33,871 nucleotides of DNA, from NCBI GenBank assembly GCA_964578485.1, contig CAZODA010000032.1, positions 1 through 33,871 of the forward strand, read 5' to 3'. Below, piece after piece: positions 10,361 to 18,786 of the stretch. Under the pieces are notes generated by a model. That model ran no database searches and had not been told where the DNA came from. It was given only the letters and a program-made list of their open reading frames with translations. How positions within the stretch are numbered: position 1 is the first letter of the stretch; each line of letters opens with the position of its first letter. A program made the translations under genes and the position numbers. Source of the DNA: CAZODA01 sp964578485. Its GTDB lineage: Bacteria; Bacteroidota; Bacteroidia; Bacteroidales; Marinilabiliaceae.

Positions 10361-11341
10361 ATGAATAGAAATCTTATGATTTCAAATACGTCAAGCTATC
10401 GCGTTATGCTTAAAAAACACTTAATATTAATTGGCCTGTTAATGGTAATATCAGGAACTCCGATATTGGCACAAAACCAATATCAGTTTAACCACTATAT
10501 TGCCAATCAAGGTCTGCTGAATCCTGCCTATAACGGGACAAGGGATATTGTCAGTGGTTTAATGATTCATAGAAGTCAGTGGTTAGGAATTGAAAATGCA
10601 CCTATGAACCAAGCATTAAATATTCATGGACCCATTGAAGATACCAATGTTGGTGTCGGACTGATGCTCGTTAATGATAATATAGGATTTACAAACACTT
10701 TTGATTTGTTTGGCGCAGCTACCTATAAAATAAAAATGGATTATGACGATAAATTTTTATCATTTGGTTTGCAGTTTGGTTTGAGCTCGATAGTATATGA
10801 TGGTACTAAGGCCATAACCCCAGATTTTGGAGACCCATTATTCGATGGAAAAGATACAAATCTGAACTTTAATTTTGGTTTCGGTACTTATTATTATACC
10901 GATGAGTTTTTTATTGGCTTTTCTATCCCAAAGTTTTTTACCGATCAATATGATTTTTCAAGCCAAGGATTTAAAAACAAAATCGATTTTAAAAATTTGC
11001 ATAAATATCTTTACGGAGGTTACGTTATAGACTTCGAAACCATTAGAGTAAAACCAACTCTGCTTATCAGAGAAGTTTATGGAGCTCCCTTACAGATCGA
11101 TTTTTCTACCTCAGTGTTGCTTGCTGATCAAATTTGGTTGGGTGCAGGCTATCGCTCTATTTCAGAAATGATCTTTTTGTTTGAATATATTATTAACAGA
11201 CAATTTACTGTGAGATACTCATTTGATTATCCCTTTAACAATATTAATAGATTTGCTAAATTCGGATCTCATGAAATTAGTCTTCAATTTGATTTTACAT
11301 TTAACCCACGACCCGGAATGCGATCAATCAGATACTTTTAA
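10361..11341 (+). CDS. PorP/SprF family T9SS outer-membrane protein
   Basis: A predicted outer-membrane beta-barrel of the PorP/SprF family. These proteins partner with T9SS cargo carrying a type-B sorting domain; SprF is needed for surface display of the adhesin SprB. Diagnostic features are the mature N-terminus QYQFNHYIANQGLLNPAYNG just after a signal peptide ending in LAQ, alternating hydrophobic beta strands with many aromatic residues, and a final strand near EISLQFDFTF. The gene follows the adhesin stop closely and is probably in the same operon. Start choice is uncertain. The open frame reaches a TTG at 10346; ATG at 10361 is used here, and ATG at 10406 would give the most compact signal peptide (MLKKHLILIGLLMV). 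Family assignment is firm; pairing with the upstream adhesin is inferred from order. Confidence 0.9.
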   Translation: MNRNLMISNTSSYRVMLKKHLILIGLLMVISGTPILAQNQYQFNHYIANQGLLNPAYNGTRDIVSGLMIHRSQWLGIENAPMNQALNIHGPIEDTNVGVGLMLVNDNIGFTNTFDLFGAATYKIKMDYDDKFLSFGLQFGLSSIVYDGTKAITPDFGDPLFDGKDTNLNFNFGFGTYYYTDEFFIGFSIPKFFTDQYDFSSQGFKNKIDFKNLHKYLYGGYVIDFETIRVKPTLLIREVYGAPLQIDFSTSVLLADQIWLGAGYRSISEMIFLFEYIINRQFTVRYSFDYPFNNINRFAKFGSHEISLQFDFTFNPRPGMRSIRYF

Positions 11342-11443
11342 AAAGCTGATGATTTAATAATATTTGGATCTTTATCAAATAATAATTAATAATCGATTAC
11401 TAAAAGGAATCTCGATAAAATACTGAAAATAAATCTTATACAG
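11342..11443. other. Short intergenic gap without a recognised signal
   Basis: These 102 AT-rich bases lie between the PorP/SprF-like gene and the PorE-like gene. No GC hairpin with a T-run and no TAnnTTTG element was seen, so read-through transcription of the surface locus is plausible. Confidence 0.3.
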
Positions 11444-13483
11444 ATGAGACCATATATAAAAATAATTTTTGCTCTACTCCTTTTGTTAAGTCCTACTCTA
11501 ACCTGGAGTCAAGGAAGTTTGTTGCGACGTGCTGATAATTTTTATAATCGTGGTGAGTATTTTGAAGCATTGCAGCATTATCAACAACTTGAAGCAGATG
11601 GATATAAACTTGATATTGAACATCAAATCAGAGTAGGAAGATGCCATTATGAAAGAAATAATATTAGTGAGGCCTGGGGAATATTGGCAAACTTGGAAAG
11701 CCACTTAAGCGGCTATTATTTGTTCGTCTATGCTCAGGCAAATCATCAAATTGAATTTTATGAAGGTGCTATTGAATGGTATAGAAAAGCGCGACCTGAG
11801 AATCCTCGAATACAAGGCCGTATTGATGAATTGATTCGTTCATGTGAATGGGCAATGGATAACTTAATTTATAATCCTGATGTAAATATCTTACCTGCTA
11901 TTATTCCTACTTTCGGACAGTCTTTTGGAATTCAATTTTATGGAGATGGTGTTGTTTATTCTTCAGCTTCACCCGATAGGGAAAGTCAGAAAAAAAGAGA
12001 TAGAACCGGACGTGATATGTTGGATTTGTATTATTCTGATATGTTGGACGGTGTAGTATCTGATCAAAGAACTTTATTTTCCGAAAATTTGGTGTTCCCC
12101 GAACATGTAGGAGCGATTTCTTTTACATCAGACTCTCAAAAAATGTATTATACCAGAGTTATGCGAGTTAGAGGGGGCTCTGTATGGAAGATTTTTTCTG
12201 TTGAATATAAAAATGGTAAATGGAGTAATGAACAGGAATTACCTTTTAATAATAATGCCTATGACAACGGACACCCGGCTGTTTCACCGGATGATCAGTA
12301 TTTATACTTTGCATCAAACAGACCGGGAGGATATGGAGGTTTAGACCTTTATGTGGTGGAAAGAAGAGCTAATGGAACATATGGAACTCCTCGAAATCTC
12401 GGACCTAAAGTCAATACTTTTGGAAATGAAGTATTCCCATTTATCAGCCCGGATAATATTCTTTATTTCGCAAGTGACGGACATGTAGGATTTGGAGGGC
12501 TTGACCTTTTTAAAGCTGATAAAGTTAATAGTGATTGGGGAAATGTGGAAAATATGATGATGCCATTTAATAGCTCCAGAGATGACTTTGGATATGTTAT
12601 TAATCCACTTGATCCAAGTTTGGGCTTCCTATCTACCAACAGAAGAGGATCAGGAGATGAGGATGAGTTCTTTACTGTGGAAACGCGTTTAATCCCTGAA
12701 GTTGACGATACAGATGTGGATATCCCTATTGTGGGGCTCGAAGATGAAAAAGAAGATATCCCGGTTGTAGGACTACCCGAAATGGATAGCCCAAAAGAAA
12801 TTATTTCACCCATAGCAGATGAAAAAATATTCCCTTCAATTTTTGCAAGTAATGTAATTAGTACCTTCGATGGAAGTGTTATTGAAAAAGCCTCCGTTAC
12901 CCTCTTTGACTCATTTACAGGAAGCTCTGTAATACGTGCTTTTACAAATGAAAATGGACGCTTCTCAATTACCATACCTGATATATATAATAGAAAAGAG
13001 CAAGAATTTGAAATTGAAATTGCAAAACAGAGTTATAAAACACGATCCTATGTTGTTGATATTTCCGAGCTTGAAGAAATTGGAAATGCAGGCTTTTCTT
13101 TAACACCGGTGTTCGCAGAGCCCGAACTTGATGAAATTAGCGGACTCGTAGTACAATATATAGGAGAGGAAATAACAACTGAAGGCTATAGAATACTTGA
13201 TCAAATTGCCGACTATCTGTTGAATAATCCTAATGTCGTTATCCGACTTAATACGCATACTGATGCAAGAGGTGATAGATTGAATAACCTTAATACCTCT
13301 CAAAAAGTTGCCGAAATTGCAGAAGCCTACCTTAATAAAAAAGGTGTATCATCAGATTTGTTAATACCAAGAGGATATGGAGAACGCTACCTCCTTAATA
13401 ATTGTGGTAGAGGACGAATCTGTAGTGAACAGGATCATCTGAAAAATAGAAGAATTGAGATCGTGGTTTGGAAAATTAAATAG
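11444..13483 (+). CDS. PorE-like TPR / beta-propeller / CRD / OmpA protein
   Basis: A 679-residue exported protein with four regions. After a signal peptide ending near TWSQ come TPR-like helices (about 24-140), then PD40/WD40-like propeller blades (about 150-420, including YLYFASNRPGGYGGLDLYVV and LYFASDGHVGFGGLDLF), then a carboxypeptidase-regulatory-like domain (about 462-545), and a C-terminal OmpA-like peptidoglycan-binding domain (about 565-679). The last carries THTDARG (Asp607) and NRRIEI (Arg669/670). This order matches PorE (PG1058 of Porphyromonas gingivalis), a T9SS component that links the machinery to peptidoglycan. Two oddities: no lipobox Cys is visible, and the usual Arg of the OmpA LSxxRA motif is Lys621. 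Related OmpA/PD40 proteins also sit beside CHU_C adhesins, so it may be a dedicated partner of the upstream adhesin and not the core PorE. Confidence 0.88.
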   Translation: MRPYIKIIFALLLLLSPTLTWSQGSLLRRADNFYNRGEYFEALQHYQQLEADGYKLDIEHQIRVGRCHYERNNISEAWGILANLESHLSGYYLFVYAQANHQIEFYEGAIEWYRKARPENPRIQGRIDELIRSCEWAMDNLIYNPDVNILPAIIPTFGQSFGIQFYGDGVVYSSASPDRESQKKRDRTGRDMLDLYYSDMLDGVVSDQRTLFSENLVFPEHVGAISFTSDSQKMYYTRVMRVRGGSVWKIFSVEYKNGKWSNEQELPFNNNAYDNGHPAVSPDDQYLYFASNRPGGYGGLDLYVVERRANGTYGTPRNLGPKVNTFGNEVFPFISPDNILYFASDGHVGFGGLDLFKADKVNSDWGNVENMMMPFNSSRDDFGYVINPLDPSLGFLSTNRRGSGDEDEFFTVETRLIPEVDDTDVDIPIVGLEDEKEDIPVVGLPEMDSPKEIISPIADEKIFPSIFASNVISTFDGSVIEKASVTLFDSFTGSSVIRAFTNENGRFSITIPDIYNRKEQEFEIEIAKQSYKTRSYVVDISELEEIGNAGFSLTPVFAEPELDEISGLVVQYIGEEITTEGYRILDQIADYLLNNPNVVIRLNTHTDARGDRLNNLNTSQKVAEIAEAYLNKKGVSSDLLIPRGYGERYLLNNCGRGRICSEQDHLKNRRIEIVVWKIK

Positions 13484-13549
13484 ATATGCAGACTTTTGAC
13501 CTTCAATACTTTCATAATTAATTGAAATTGTCGAATTTTGACATATATA

Positions 13550-14203
13550 ATGAATACAATATTTATTGGAATGAAGCCTAAAAAAAATATAGCACTGATT
13601 GTTTTTAGTTTTATGGTTCTGAGTCTTAATGCGACAGATAAACTGACAAAGTTAAGAACTGATAGAAAAATTATAACTGAAAATTCTGTTTCTGAGCCAT
13701 ATTATACCATACAAATTGTGGCTCTGCGTGAAACAGCAGGAAATGCCGAGTTTTTTATGAATGTGGAAAGAGTACGCGAATTTGTTTGTAATGATGGTTA
13801 TGTGAGATATTCTGTTGGTGAATATTATTCCTTCGCAAATGCGGCACAAGATTTGGATCAAATTAAATCATTAGGGTATCACGATGCTTTTGTTTTGAAT
13901 TTAAGACATATCGCATTAAAAAATAATGATTATATTCAAACCACAACAGATAGAATTGTAGTGGAACCGGGTGTGAAATATACTATACAACTTGCAGCAT
14001 ACAGATTTCCGGTATATATAAATGAGTTTAAAGAATTTGATGATGTCTTTGAATTTTATATGAAAGACCGTATTTATAGATATACCGTAGGTGCCTATGA
14101 TGGAAATATTGCACAGGCGGAACTTGATAGAGTAAAACGAAGCGGTTACCCTGATGCATTTTTAGTTAGATTTGACCAATACGAACCATATAGAATTGAA
14201 TAA
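13550..14203 (+). CDS. Exported protein with two SPOR-like domains
   Basis: A small exported protein with a signal peptide (hydrophobic segment KNIALIVFSFMVLSLNA) and two similar repeats. The first is about residues 50-120 (YYTIQIVALRE ... GYHDAFVLNL) and the second about 140-212 (KYTIQLAAYRF ... GYPDAFLVRF). Each has the SPOR pattern: an opening YxIQ strand, a central YxVG strand and a closing GYxDAFxV. SPOR domains usually bind glycan strands lacking stem peptides. The open frame extends to a TTG at 13538; ATG 13550 is chosen, and ATG 13571 gives a tighter signal peptide. It lies 66 bases after the PorE-like gene on the same strand and may contribute to cell-wall anchoring of the surface system. 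SPOR assignment is by pattern, so function is inferred. Confidence 0.75.
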   Translation: MNTIFIGMKPKKNIALIVFSFMVLSLNATDKLTKLRTDRKIITENSVSEPYYTIQIVALRETAGNAEFFMNVERVREFVCNDGYVRYSVGEYYSFANAAQDLDQIKSLGYHDAFVLNLRHIALKNNDYIQTTTDRIVVEPGVKYTIQLAAYRFPVYINEFKEFDDVFEFYMKDRIYRYTVGAYDGNIAQAELDRVKRSGYPDAFLVRFDQYEPYRIE

Positions 14204-14209
14204 TAATTT

Positions 14210-14584
14210 GCAGTAGGCCGGTCTGTCGCTTTTCATTATGTGAATAGAGGAAAGTCCGGACAACAAAGAGCACTGTGCTTCCTAACAGGAAGATATTCGT
14301 GAGAATATTTTAAGGTAACAGAAAATAACCGCCTTAAATATTTTAAGGCAAGGGTGAAAAGGTAAGGTAAGAGCTTACCGGTTCCGATGGCGACTTCGGA
14401 AGCCGTACCTAACACAGGTTGCAAGACCATGTAAATTCCGGTACCCCAATGGGGGACAGGGCTGCTCGCCCTGATGCATGTCAGCCGGAAAGGGTAGGTC
14501 GCTAAAGGCTTTAGGCAACTAAAGCCGTAGATTAATGACAGGCACTGTTATTGCAGCACAGAATCCGGCTTACAGGCTTACTGC
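14210..14584 (+). ncRNA. rnpB: RNase P RNA (bacterial class A)
   Basis: The catalytic RNA of RNase P, which matures tRNA 5' ends. Conserved cores are clear: GAGGAAAGTCCGGAC near 14246, ACAGAAAATAACCGCC near 14318, the GGTAAG...CTTACCGG hairpin, GGGGACAGGGCTGCTCGCCC-type sequence at 14452-14471, and ACAGAATCCGGCTTAC near 14559. The ends are set by the closing helix P1: GCAGTAGGCC (14210-14219) pairs with GGCTTACTGC (14575-14584), including one G-U. Total length is about 375 nt. A T-run follows directly. The conserved 5' and 3' P4 strands are both present, so it should be functional. Confidence 0.96.
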
Positions 14585-14590
14585 TTTTTT
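14575..14590 (+). terminator. 3' arm of rnpB P1 followed by a T-run
   Basis: The 3' strand of the RNase P closing helix (GGCTTACTGC) is followed at once by TTTTTT (14585-14590). This is the arrangement expected where the transcript ends at P1. Confidence 0.5.
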
Positions 14591-14644
14591 ATTGCTTGAA
14601 ATTATATTGTTGGCAGATAAAAGTATTCTTGTGTTATATACGTA

Positions 14645-15967
14645 ATGTCTTTTTTTGTGAAGAAAAGAATAGATAAAATTGTTAAATTTTTTCAGGAAGA
14701 TATTTGGAGAATAAGAAAAGAAAAAACTTCAAAACGACGCTTTTATGCCTTTAGAACTCTTAGAATCTTTTTCCTTGCTTTTAGACGCTACCTCTCAGAT
14801 AACTGCCAAGTAAAGGCAGCCGCTTTAACATACTATTCCTTACTTTCTGTAGTTCCTGTTGTTGCTCTTGCTTTTGCTATTGCACAGGGATTTGGATTTC
14901 GTGATGCACTTGAAATTGAACTGCAAAATCGCCTTGCCGGCCATGAAGAAGTGATGGCTTGGATACAGGAATTTGCTCTTAGCTACCTTGATAGAGTTAA
15001 AGGTGGAATGATTGCCGGTATAGGTATTGTTATTCTCTTTTGGAGTGTCATGAAAATACTGGGAAGTATAGAATCGGCATTTAACGATGTATGGGATGTG
15101 AAACGCCCAAGATCTATGATTAAAAAGTTTAGCGATTATATTTCTTTCGTCTTGGTTGCTACTATATTATTAATGCTGTCGTCAAGCTTTTTAGTGTTTA
15201 TAACTTCAAAAATTGAACTTTTTGATTATGGTAAAATTGCTACCCCTATCATTACTTGGGTATCTCCTTATTTAGCCGTCATCTTCGTATTTGCAATTAT
15301 GTTTATTCTAATGCCAAATACTAAGGTTAAGCTTTCAGCCGGACTTTTTGGAGGCTTTATAACAGGCTTCTTATTCCTTGTAACTCAATATGCATATATC
15401 ACTTTTCAAATCGGAATGTCGAAATATAATGCTATCTATGGTAGTTTCGCAGCTTTACCATTATTCCTTATTTGGATTAATGTGTCCTGGCTTATCGTTT
15501 TGTTTGGTGCAGAACTATCATACGCCTTTCAAAATGAAAAAAGCTATGAGTTTGAAACAGATACTCAGCAAATGAGCTTGCATTACAGAAAATTAGTAAG
15601 CCTGCTGATTGCAAAATATATTGTTGACTCATTTAAAAACCAAAAACCGGCACCATCAATGGGCGAATTATCAGTGGCACTTAAATTGCCAACCAGATTG
15701 GTTTCTGAAATACTTAGAAAATTAGAGGAAGCCGGTGTACTTGTGGAAGTTGTACCGATTGACAGTAAAAAAACACCCGGATTTGCACCTGCATATGATA
15801 TTGAAAAAATGACCGTTAACTCAATACTCGAAAGAATGGATTATCATGGTATTTCAAATCTACATTTTGAAGAAACACCAAACTTCCAAAAAATTCAAAA
15901 TATATTGAATGCCTTTGAAAATGAAATAACTATGATGGAAGAGAATGTGCTAATAAAAGAACTGTAA
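14645..15967 (+). CDS. YihY/BrkB family inner-membrane protein with C-terminal winged helix
   Basis: A 440-residue inner-membrane protein of the YihY/virulence factor BrkB family (once misnamed RNase BN). The family motif region AAALTYYSLLSVVPVVALAF (about 59-78) opens the first hydrophobic segment. Further membrane segments follow (about 120-140, 170-192, 210-235, 240-262, 275-295), including FLIWINVSWLIVLFGAELSY. After about residue 310 the protein becomes soluble, with a winged-helix-like domain (LSVALKLPTRLVSEILRKLE), an extension common in long members of the family. Biochemical function is not established. It follows rnpB by 60 bases and is closed by a strong terminator. No clear Shine-Dalgarno sequence precedes the ATG. 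Confidence 0.88.
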   Translation: MSFFVKKRIDKIVKFFQEDIWRIRKEKTSKRRFYAFRTLRIFFLAFRRYLSDNCQVKAAALTYYSLLSVVPVVALAFAIAQGFGFRDALEIELQNRLAGHEEVMAWIQEFALSYLDRVKGGMIAGIGIVILFWSVMKILGSIESAFNDVWDVKRPRSMIKKFSDYISFVLVATILLMLSSSFLVFITSKIELFDYGKIATPIITWVSPYLAVIFVFAIMFILMPNTKVKLSAGLFGGFITGFLFLVTQYAYITFQIGMSKYNAIYGSFAALPLFLIWINVSWLIVLFGAELSYAFQNEKSYEFETDTQQMSLHYRKLVSLLIAKYIVDSFKNQKPAPSMGELSVALKLPTRLVSEILRKLEEAGVLVEVVPIDSKKTPGFAPAYDIEKMTVNSILERMDYHGISNLHFEETPNFQKIQNILNAFENEITMMEENVLIKEL

Positions 15968-15990
15968 TTTTAATCTTACTGTATATACAT

Positions 15991-16020
15991 AAAAAAGAGG
16001 CAAATATGCCTCTTTTTTTA
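15991..16020. terminator. Strong bidirectional terminator hairpin
   Basis: AAAAAAGAGGCA (15991-16002) pairs perfectly with TGCCTCTTTTTT (16007-16018) around a 4-base loop, followed by more T. On + it ends the YihY/BrkB-type gene. By symmetry it also works on -, where it would end the candidate RNA described at 16026-16213. Confidence 0.85.
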
Positions 16021-16025
16021 TATGG

Positions 16026-16213
16026 ACCGCACCAACTGAGACCAATTAAACTCCTGTTAGACAGGATTTGAGTGCACCTGAATCGCGAAGATCCTCCGAT
16101 CGAATCTGAATCCGATTACCTGCTAAGCAGGATGAGGCCTGTCCTTGAAACCGGTAGCTTTACTCGTCATGTTGTTAGTGTTGAGTTTAACAATCATATA
16201 CAGTTGATGCGGT
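16026..16213 (-). ncRNA. Candidate structured small RNA (about 188 nt, possibly 6S-like)
   Basis: The ends form a 13-bp closing helix: ACCGCATCAACTG with CAGTTGGTGCGGT (minus-strand sense). Inside it GTTAAACTC pairs with GAGTTTAAT. Two self-contained hairpins (TCCTG/CAGGA around 16052-16066 and CCTGC/GCAGG around 16120-16132) and an arm closed by AATCG/CGATT with AGATTC/GGATCT also form. Three pairs (one each in the closing helix, the second helix and the arm) are G-U on the minus strand but would be A-C on the plus strand, which indicates transcription from minus. A promoter (TTG-N20-TATATTTG) lies just upstream and the bidirectional terminator at 15991-16020 just downstream. Length, a long closing stem and a hairpin on the 3' side of the central open region recall 6S RNA. 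That identity is only a suggestion; no family was confirmed. Confidence 0.55.
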
Positions 16214-16238
16214 TTTTTTTATTTCAATGATCGTATAA

Positions 16239-16270
16239 CAAATATACTCTTTTAAAACTTCATCTGCAAG
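16239..16270 (-). promoter_or_regulatory. Bacteroidetes-type promoter for the 16.1-kb small RNA
   Basis: On the minus strand, TATATTTG (16246-16239) matches the -7 consensus TAnnTTTG exactly, and a CTTG (16270-16267) sits 20 bases upstream in the -33 position. Transcription would start near 16232, about 20 bases before the closing helix of the candidate RNA. The promoter lies between the UPF0316 gene stop and the RNA, so the RNA would have its own transcript. Confidence 0.55.
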
Positions 16271-16291
16271 GGATAAAATCACTTTTAACAG

Positions 16292-16873
16292 CTACTTTCC
16301 TTTTCGCCAGGGGAAATTACCTTTTTTTAACATCATAGATTTTGCAGGGAATATTCCTTGATTGGCAAAGCGAATATCTTCAAGTGTATAAAAGGCATTG
16401 GGGTTGTATTTTTCTATAATATTTGCTACCTGCTGATAGTCGCTTCGTTTTATAATGCAGTATATAATACTTACATAGGATCTGCTTCCTTTGGCATTTA
16501 CCGTTGTAACACCAAAACCTTCGTCTGATAGATGTTTTATTAATGAATCACCATGATCACTTGTTATAATTCTCAGATTCATATAGCCTAAGGCTAATTT
16601 GTTTTCTATACTTAAGCCCACATAATTTCCAACAGCAAAACCTGCAGAATAAGCCACATAATAAAATAAATTATCTAAATTTTGAAATACTTTTCCTACT
16701 GCCAACAGCCAAATAAATATTTCCACAAAACCTAAGAGTGGAGCAAGGATTTTAAATCCTTTCGATACAAAAACTATCCTTAAAGTACCAAGGCTGACAT
16801 CGGCAACCCTGGCAATAAAAATCAGTAGGGGCATGGCAATCCAGGTAAACCAAAAAGTATCGTATATTCCCAT
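16292..16873 (-). CDS. UPF0316 membrane protein (DUF5698 / DUF2179)
   Basis: A 193-residue protein of the UPF0316 family. The N-terminal half is membrane-embedded: hydrophobic segments at about 10-25, 38-60 and 68-85, with the family signature RVADVSLGTLRIVFVSKG at 22-39. The C-terminal half (about 95-180) is a soluble DUF2179 domain. The cellular role is unknown; DUF2179 also occurs in YitT-type membrane proteins. The length is normal for the family and no key region is missing. It is a single gene with its own spacing on both sides. A TATATTTG element (16986-16979, minus sense) about 105 bases upstream of the ATG is a possible -7 element, but no -33 partner is visible. Confidence 0.85.
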   Translation of the reverse strand: MGIYDTFWFTWIAMPLLIFIARVADVSLGTLRIVFVSKGFKILAPLLGFVEIFIWLLAVGKVFQNLDNLFYYVAYSAGFAVGNYVGLSIENKLALGYMNLRIITSDHGDSLIKHLSDEGFGVTTVNAKGSRSYVSIIYCIIKRSDYQQVANIIEKYNPNAFYTLEDIRFANQGIFPAKSMMLKKGNFPWRKGK

Positions 16874-17180
16874 AAATACTATATTATCAGAATAAAAAAT
16901 ATAGGCCTCTGCTCGTAATTTAATTATGCCTTGTTTATATAGTTGGCTCTTCCGATTAAAAATTTAGAACCGGCTTAACAAATATAATTTGTATTAATGA
17001 TGCCTGTATAATGAAAATAAAAGCTTAAAAGTTAATTAACCCTTATTATCTAAGCGAATTTATTTGGAAGCTGAGGCTTTTTTTAAAAATTAATAAACCT
17101 GCATCTTCTTTCAAAAAATCCTTATATAAAATAATATTATAAATAATGTGAAGCTATTAAATAAGCGATAAAAACATTAT
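16874..17180. other. AT-rich intergenic region, no gene seen
   Basis: This 307-base gap lies between prfC and the UPF0316 gene, both on the minus strand. It holds a possible minus-strand -7 element TATATTTG at 16986-16979 and AT-rich short palindromes. No open frame, RNA motif or convincing terminator was seen. Confidence 0.4.
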
Positions 17181-18758
17181 TTAAAACTCAGAATTAAAAT
17201 AAAAATTGATATTTTTAAAATCTTCCTGCGCCATTTGCAACATATATGCCGATTCAGCTAAAAATACATCCCTGCCATGCTTGTCTTTAGCCATGAATTG
17301 ATGCTTTCTATTTTTAAAATCTTTTAACTCAGAGGCATTGTCAGATTGAATCCAACAAGCTTTGTAAAGATTGTAAGGTTCATAACGGCAAGAAGCACCG
17401 TATTCGTGAAGTAATCTGTATTCGATGACTTCAAATTGCAAGGCTCCAACAGTACCAATTATCTTTCTGCCATTAAACTGATGAGTAAATAATTGAGCAA
17501 CCCCTTCGTCCATAAGCTGGTCAATCCCTTTTGCTAATTGCTTCGATTTTAATGGATCTGAATTTTCAATATACCTGAATAATTCAGGAGAAAAACTAGG
17601 TAAACCTTTGAAATTCAAAACTTCCCCTTCTGTTATAGTATCTCCGATCTTAAAATTACCGGAGTCGGGAATGCCTATTATATCACCCGGAAATGCTTCA
17701 TCAATAATAGATTTTTTTTCTGCCATAAAGGCTGTGGGACTGTGGAATTTCATTTGTTTACCAAGTCTTACATGAAAATAGTTGGTATTGCGCTTGAAAT
17801 GCCCCGAACAAATCTTTAAAAAAGCCAGCCGATTCCGATGATTAGGATCCATATTGGCATGAATCTTAAAAATATATCCGCTAAGATTTTTTTCCTCAGG
17901 CTGAATGTCCCTGATATCCGTTTTTGATGGTAGAGGAGAAGGTGCTATATTTAAGAAAATATGTAGTAACTCCCTGATACCAAAATTGTTTAAAGCGCTA
18001 CCAAAAAATACAGGAGCCAAATCGCCATTTAAATAATCTTCTTTGTTAAATTCAGGATAAACACCTGAAACCAATTCTATCTCACTATTTAATGTGCTGA
18101 TAGCTTCTTTACTGATATACTTTGTTAAAGCGGCTTCGTTTAAATCTTTTATCTCAATACCTTCTTCTATGGATTGTTTGTTGGGAGTGAATAAATAAAG
18201 GTTTTTTTCATGAAGATTGTAAACCCCCTCAAATTGCTCACCACTACCTAAAGGCCAAGCTAAAGGCCTTATTTTAATTTGTAACTCCCTTTCTACTTCA
18301 TCCATTAATTCAAAAGGATCTTTTGAAGGCCTGTCAAGCTTGTTGATAAAAACAATTACCGGAGTGTGACGCATCCGACAGACTTCCATTAATTTACGCG
18401 TCTGTGTTTCAACGCCTTTGGCCCCATCAACTACAATTATTACAGAGTCGGCAGCAGTTAAAGTACGGTAAGTGTCTTCAGCAAAATCTTGGTGACCGGG
18501 AGTATCGAGAATGTTAACCTTAAAACCATTATATTCAAAACCCATAACAGAGGTGGCAACAGAAATTCCTCGCTGCTTTTCTATTTCCATAAAATCAGAA
18601 GTTGCTGTCCTCTTTATTTTATTGGATTTTACAGCACCCGCAACATGAATGGCTCCACCAAATAATAATAACTTTTCTGTAAGAGTTGTCTTCCCGGCAT
18701 CTGGATGACTGATAATGGCAAAAGTCCTCCTTCGTCGTATTTCTTCACTTAATTTCAT
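17181..18758 (-). CDS. prfC: Peptide chain release factor 3
   Basis: RF3, the GTPase that removes RF1/RF2 from the ribosome after peptide release. The 525-residue length is normal. The G domain shows G1 SHPDAGKTT (about 17-25), the switch-region sequence DFMEIEKQRGISVATSV, G3 DTPGH (85-89) and G4 NKLD (139-142). The elongation-factor-like domain II and the RF3 C-terminal domain (GALQFEVIEYRLLHEYGA) follow. IEKQRGISV separates RF3 from EF-G. On the minus strand a GGGAG stands two bases before the ATG, closer than usual, and the -7 element TAATTTTG lies about 20 bases upstream. It is transcribed in the same direction as the biotin genes but is separated from them by 518 bases of repeats, so a separate transcript is likely. 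Confidence 0.96.
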   Translation of the reverse strand: MKLSEEIRRRRTFAIISHPDAGKTTLTEKLLLFGGAIHVAGAVKSNKIKRTATSDFMEIEKQRGISVATSVMGFEYNGFKVNILDTPGHQDFAEDTYRTLTAADSVIIVVDGAKGVETQTRKLMEVCRMRHTPVIVFINKLDRPSKDPFELMDEVERELQIKIRPLAWPLGSGEQFEGVYNLHEKNLYLFTPNKQSIEEGIEIKDLNEAALTKYISKEAISTLNSEIELVSGVYPEFNKEDYLNGDLAPVFFGSALNNFGIRELLHIFLNIAPSPLPSKTDIRDIQPEEKNLSGYIFKIHANMDPNHRNRLAFLKICSGHFKRNTNYFHVRLGKQMKFHSPTAFMAEKKSIIDEAFPGDIIGIPDSGNFKIGDTITEGEVLNFKGLPSFSPELFRYIENSDPLKSKQLAKGIDQLMDEGVAQLFTHQFNGRKIIGTVGALQFEVIEYRLLHEYGASCRYEPYNLYKACWIQSDNASELKDFKNRKHQFMAKDKHGRDVFLAESAYMLQMAQEDFKNINFYFNSEF

Positions 18759-18778
18759 AGCTCCCTTTTTTGAGGCTG

Positions 18779-18786
18779 CAAAATTA
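18779..18786 (-). promoter_or_regulatory. Possible -7 promoter element for prfC
   Basis: TAATTTTG on the minus strand matches TAnnTTTG exactly and would place the transcription start a few bases before the prfC ATG. No TTTG or TTG was seen at the expected -33 spacing, so this is a half-match only. Confidence 0.35.

Noticed and set aside
12463..12975. A 170-codon minus-strand open frame inside the PorE-like gene
   Set aside because: It is antisense to well-conserved propeller and CRD coding sequence; Ser/Thr-rich shadow translation.
16028..16045. A tRNA D-arm-like word (CTCAGTTGGT) on the minus strand
   Set aside because: No acceptor stem, anticodon arm or T-arm can be placed at tRNA spacing.
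16026..16213. Plus-strand RNA ending at the T-run 16213-16220, which reads like a terminator after the closing helix
   Set aside because: The imperfect pairs are A-C on the plus strand but G-U on the minus strand in three helices, and the promoter match is on the minus strand.
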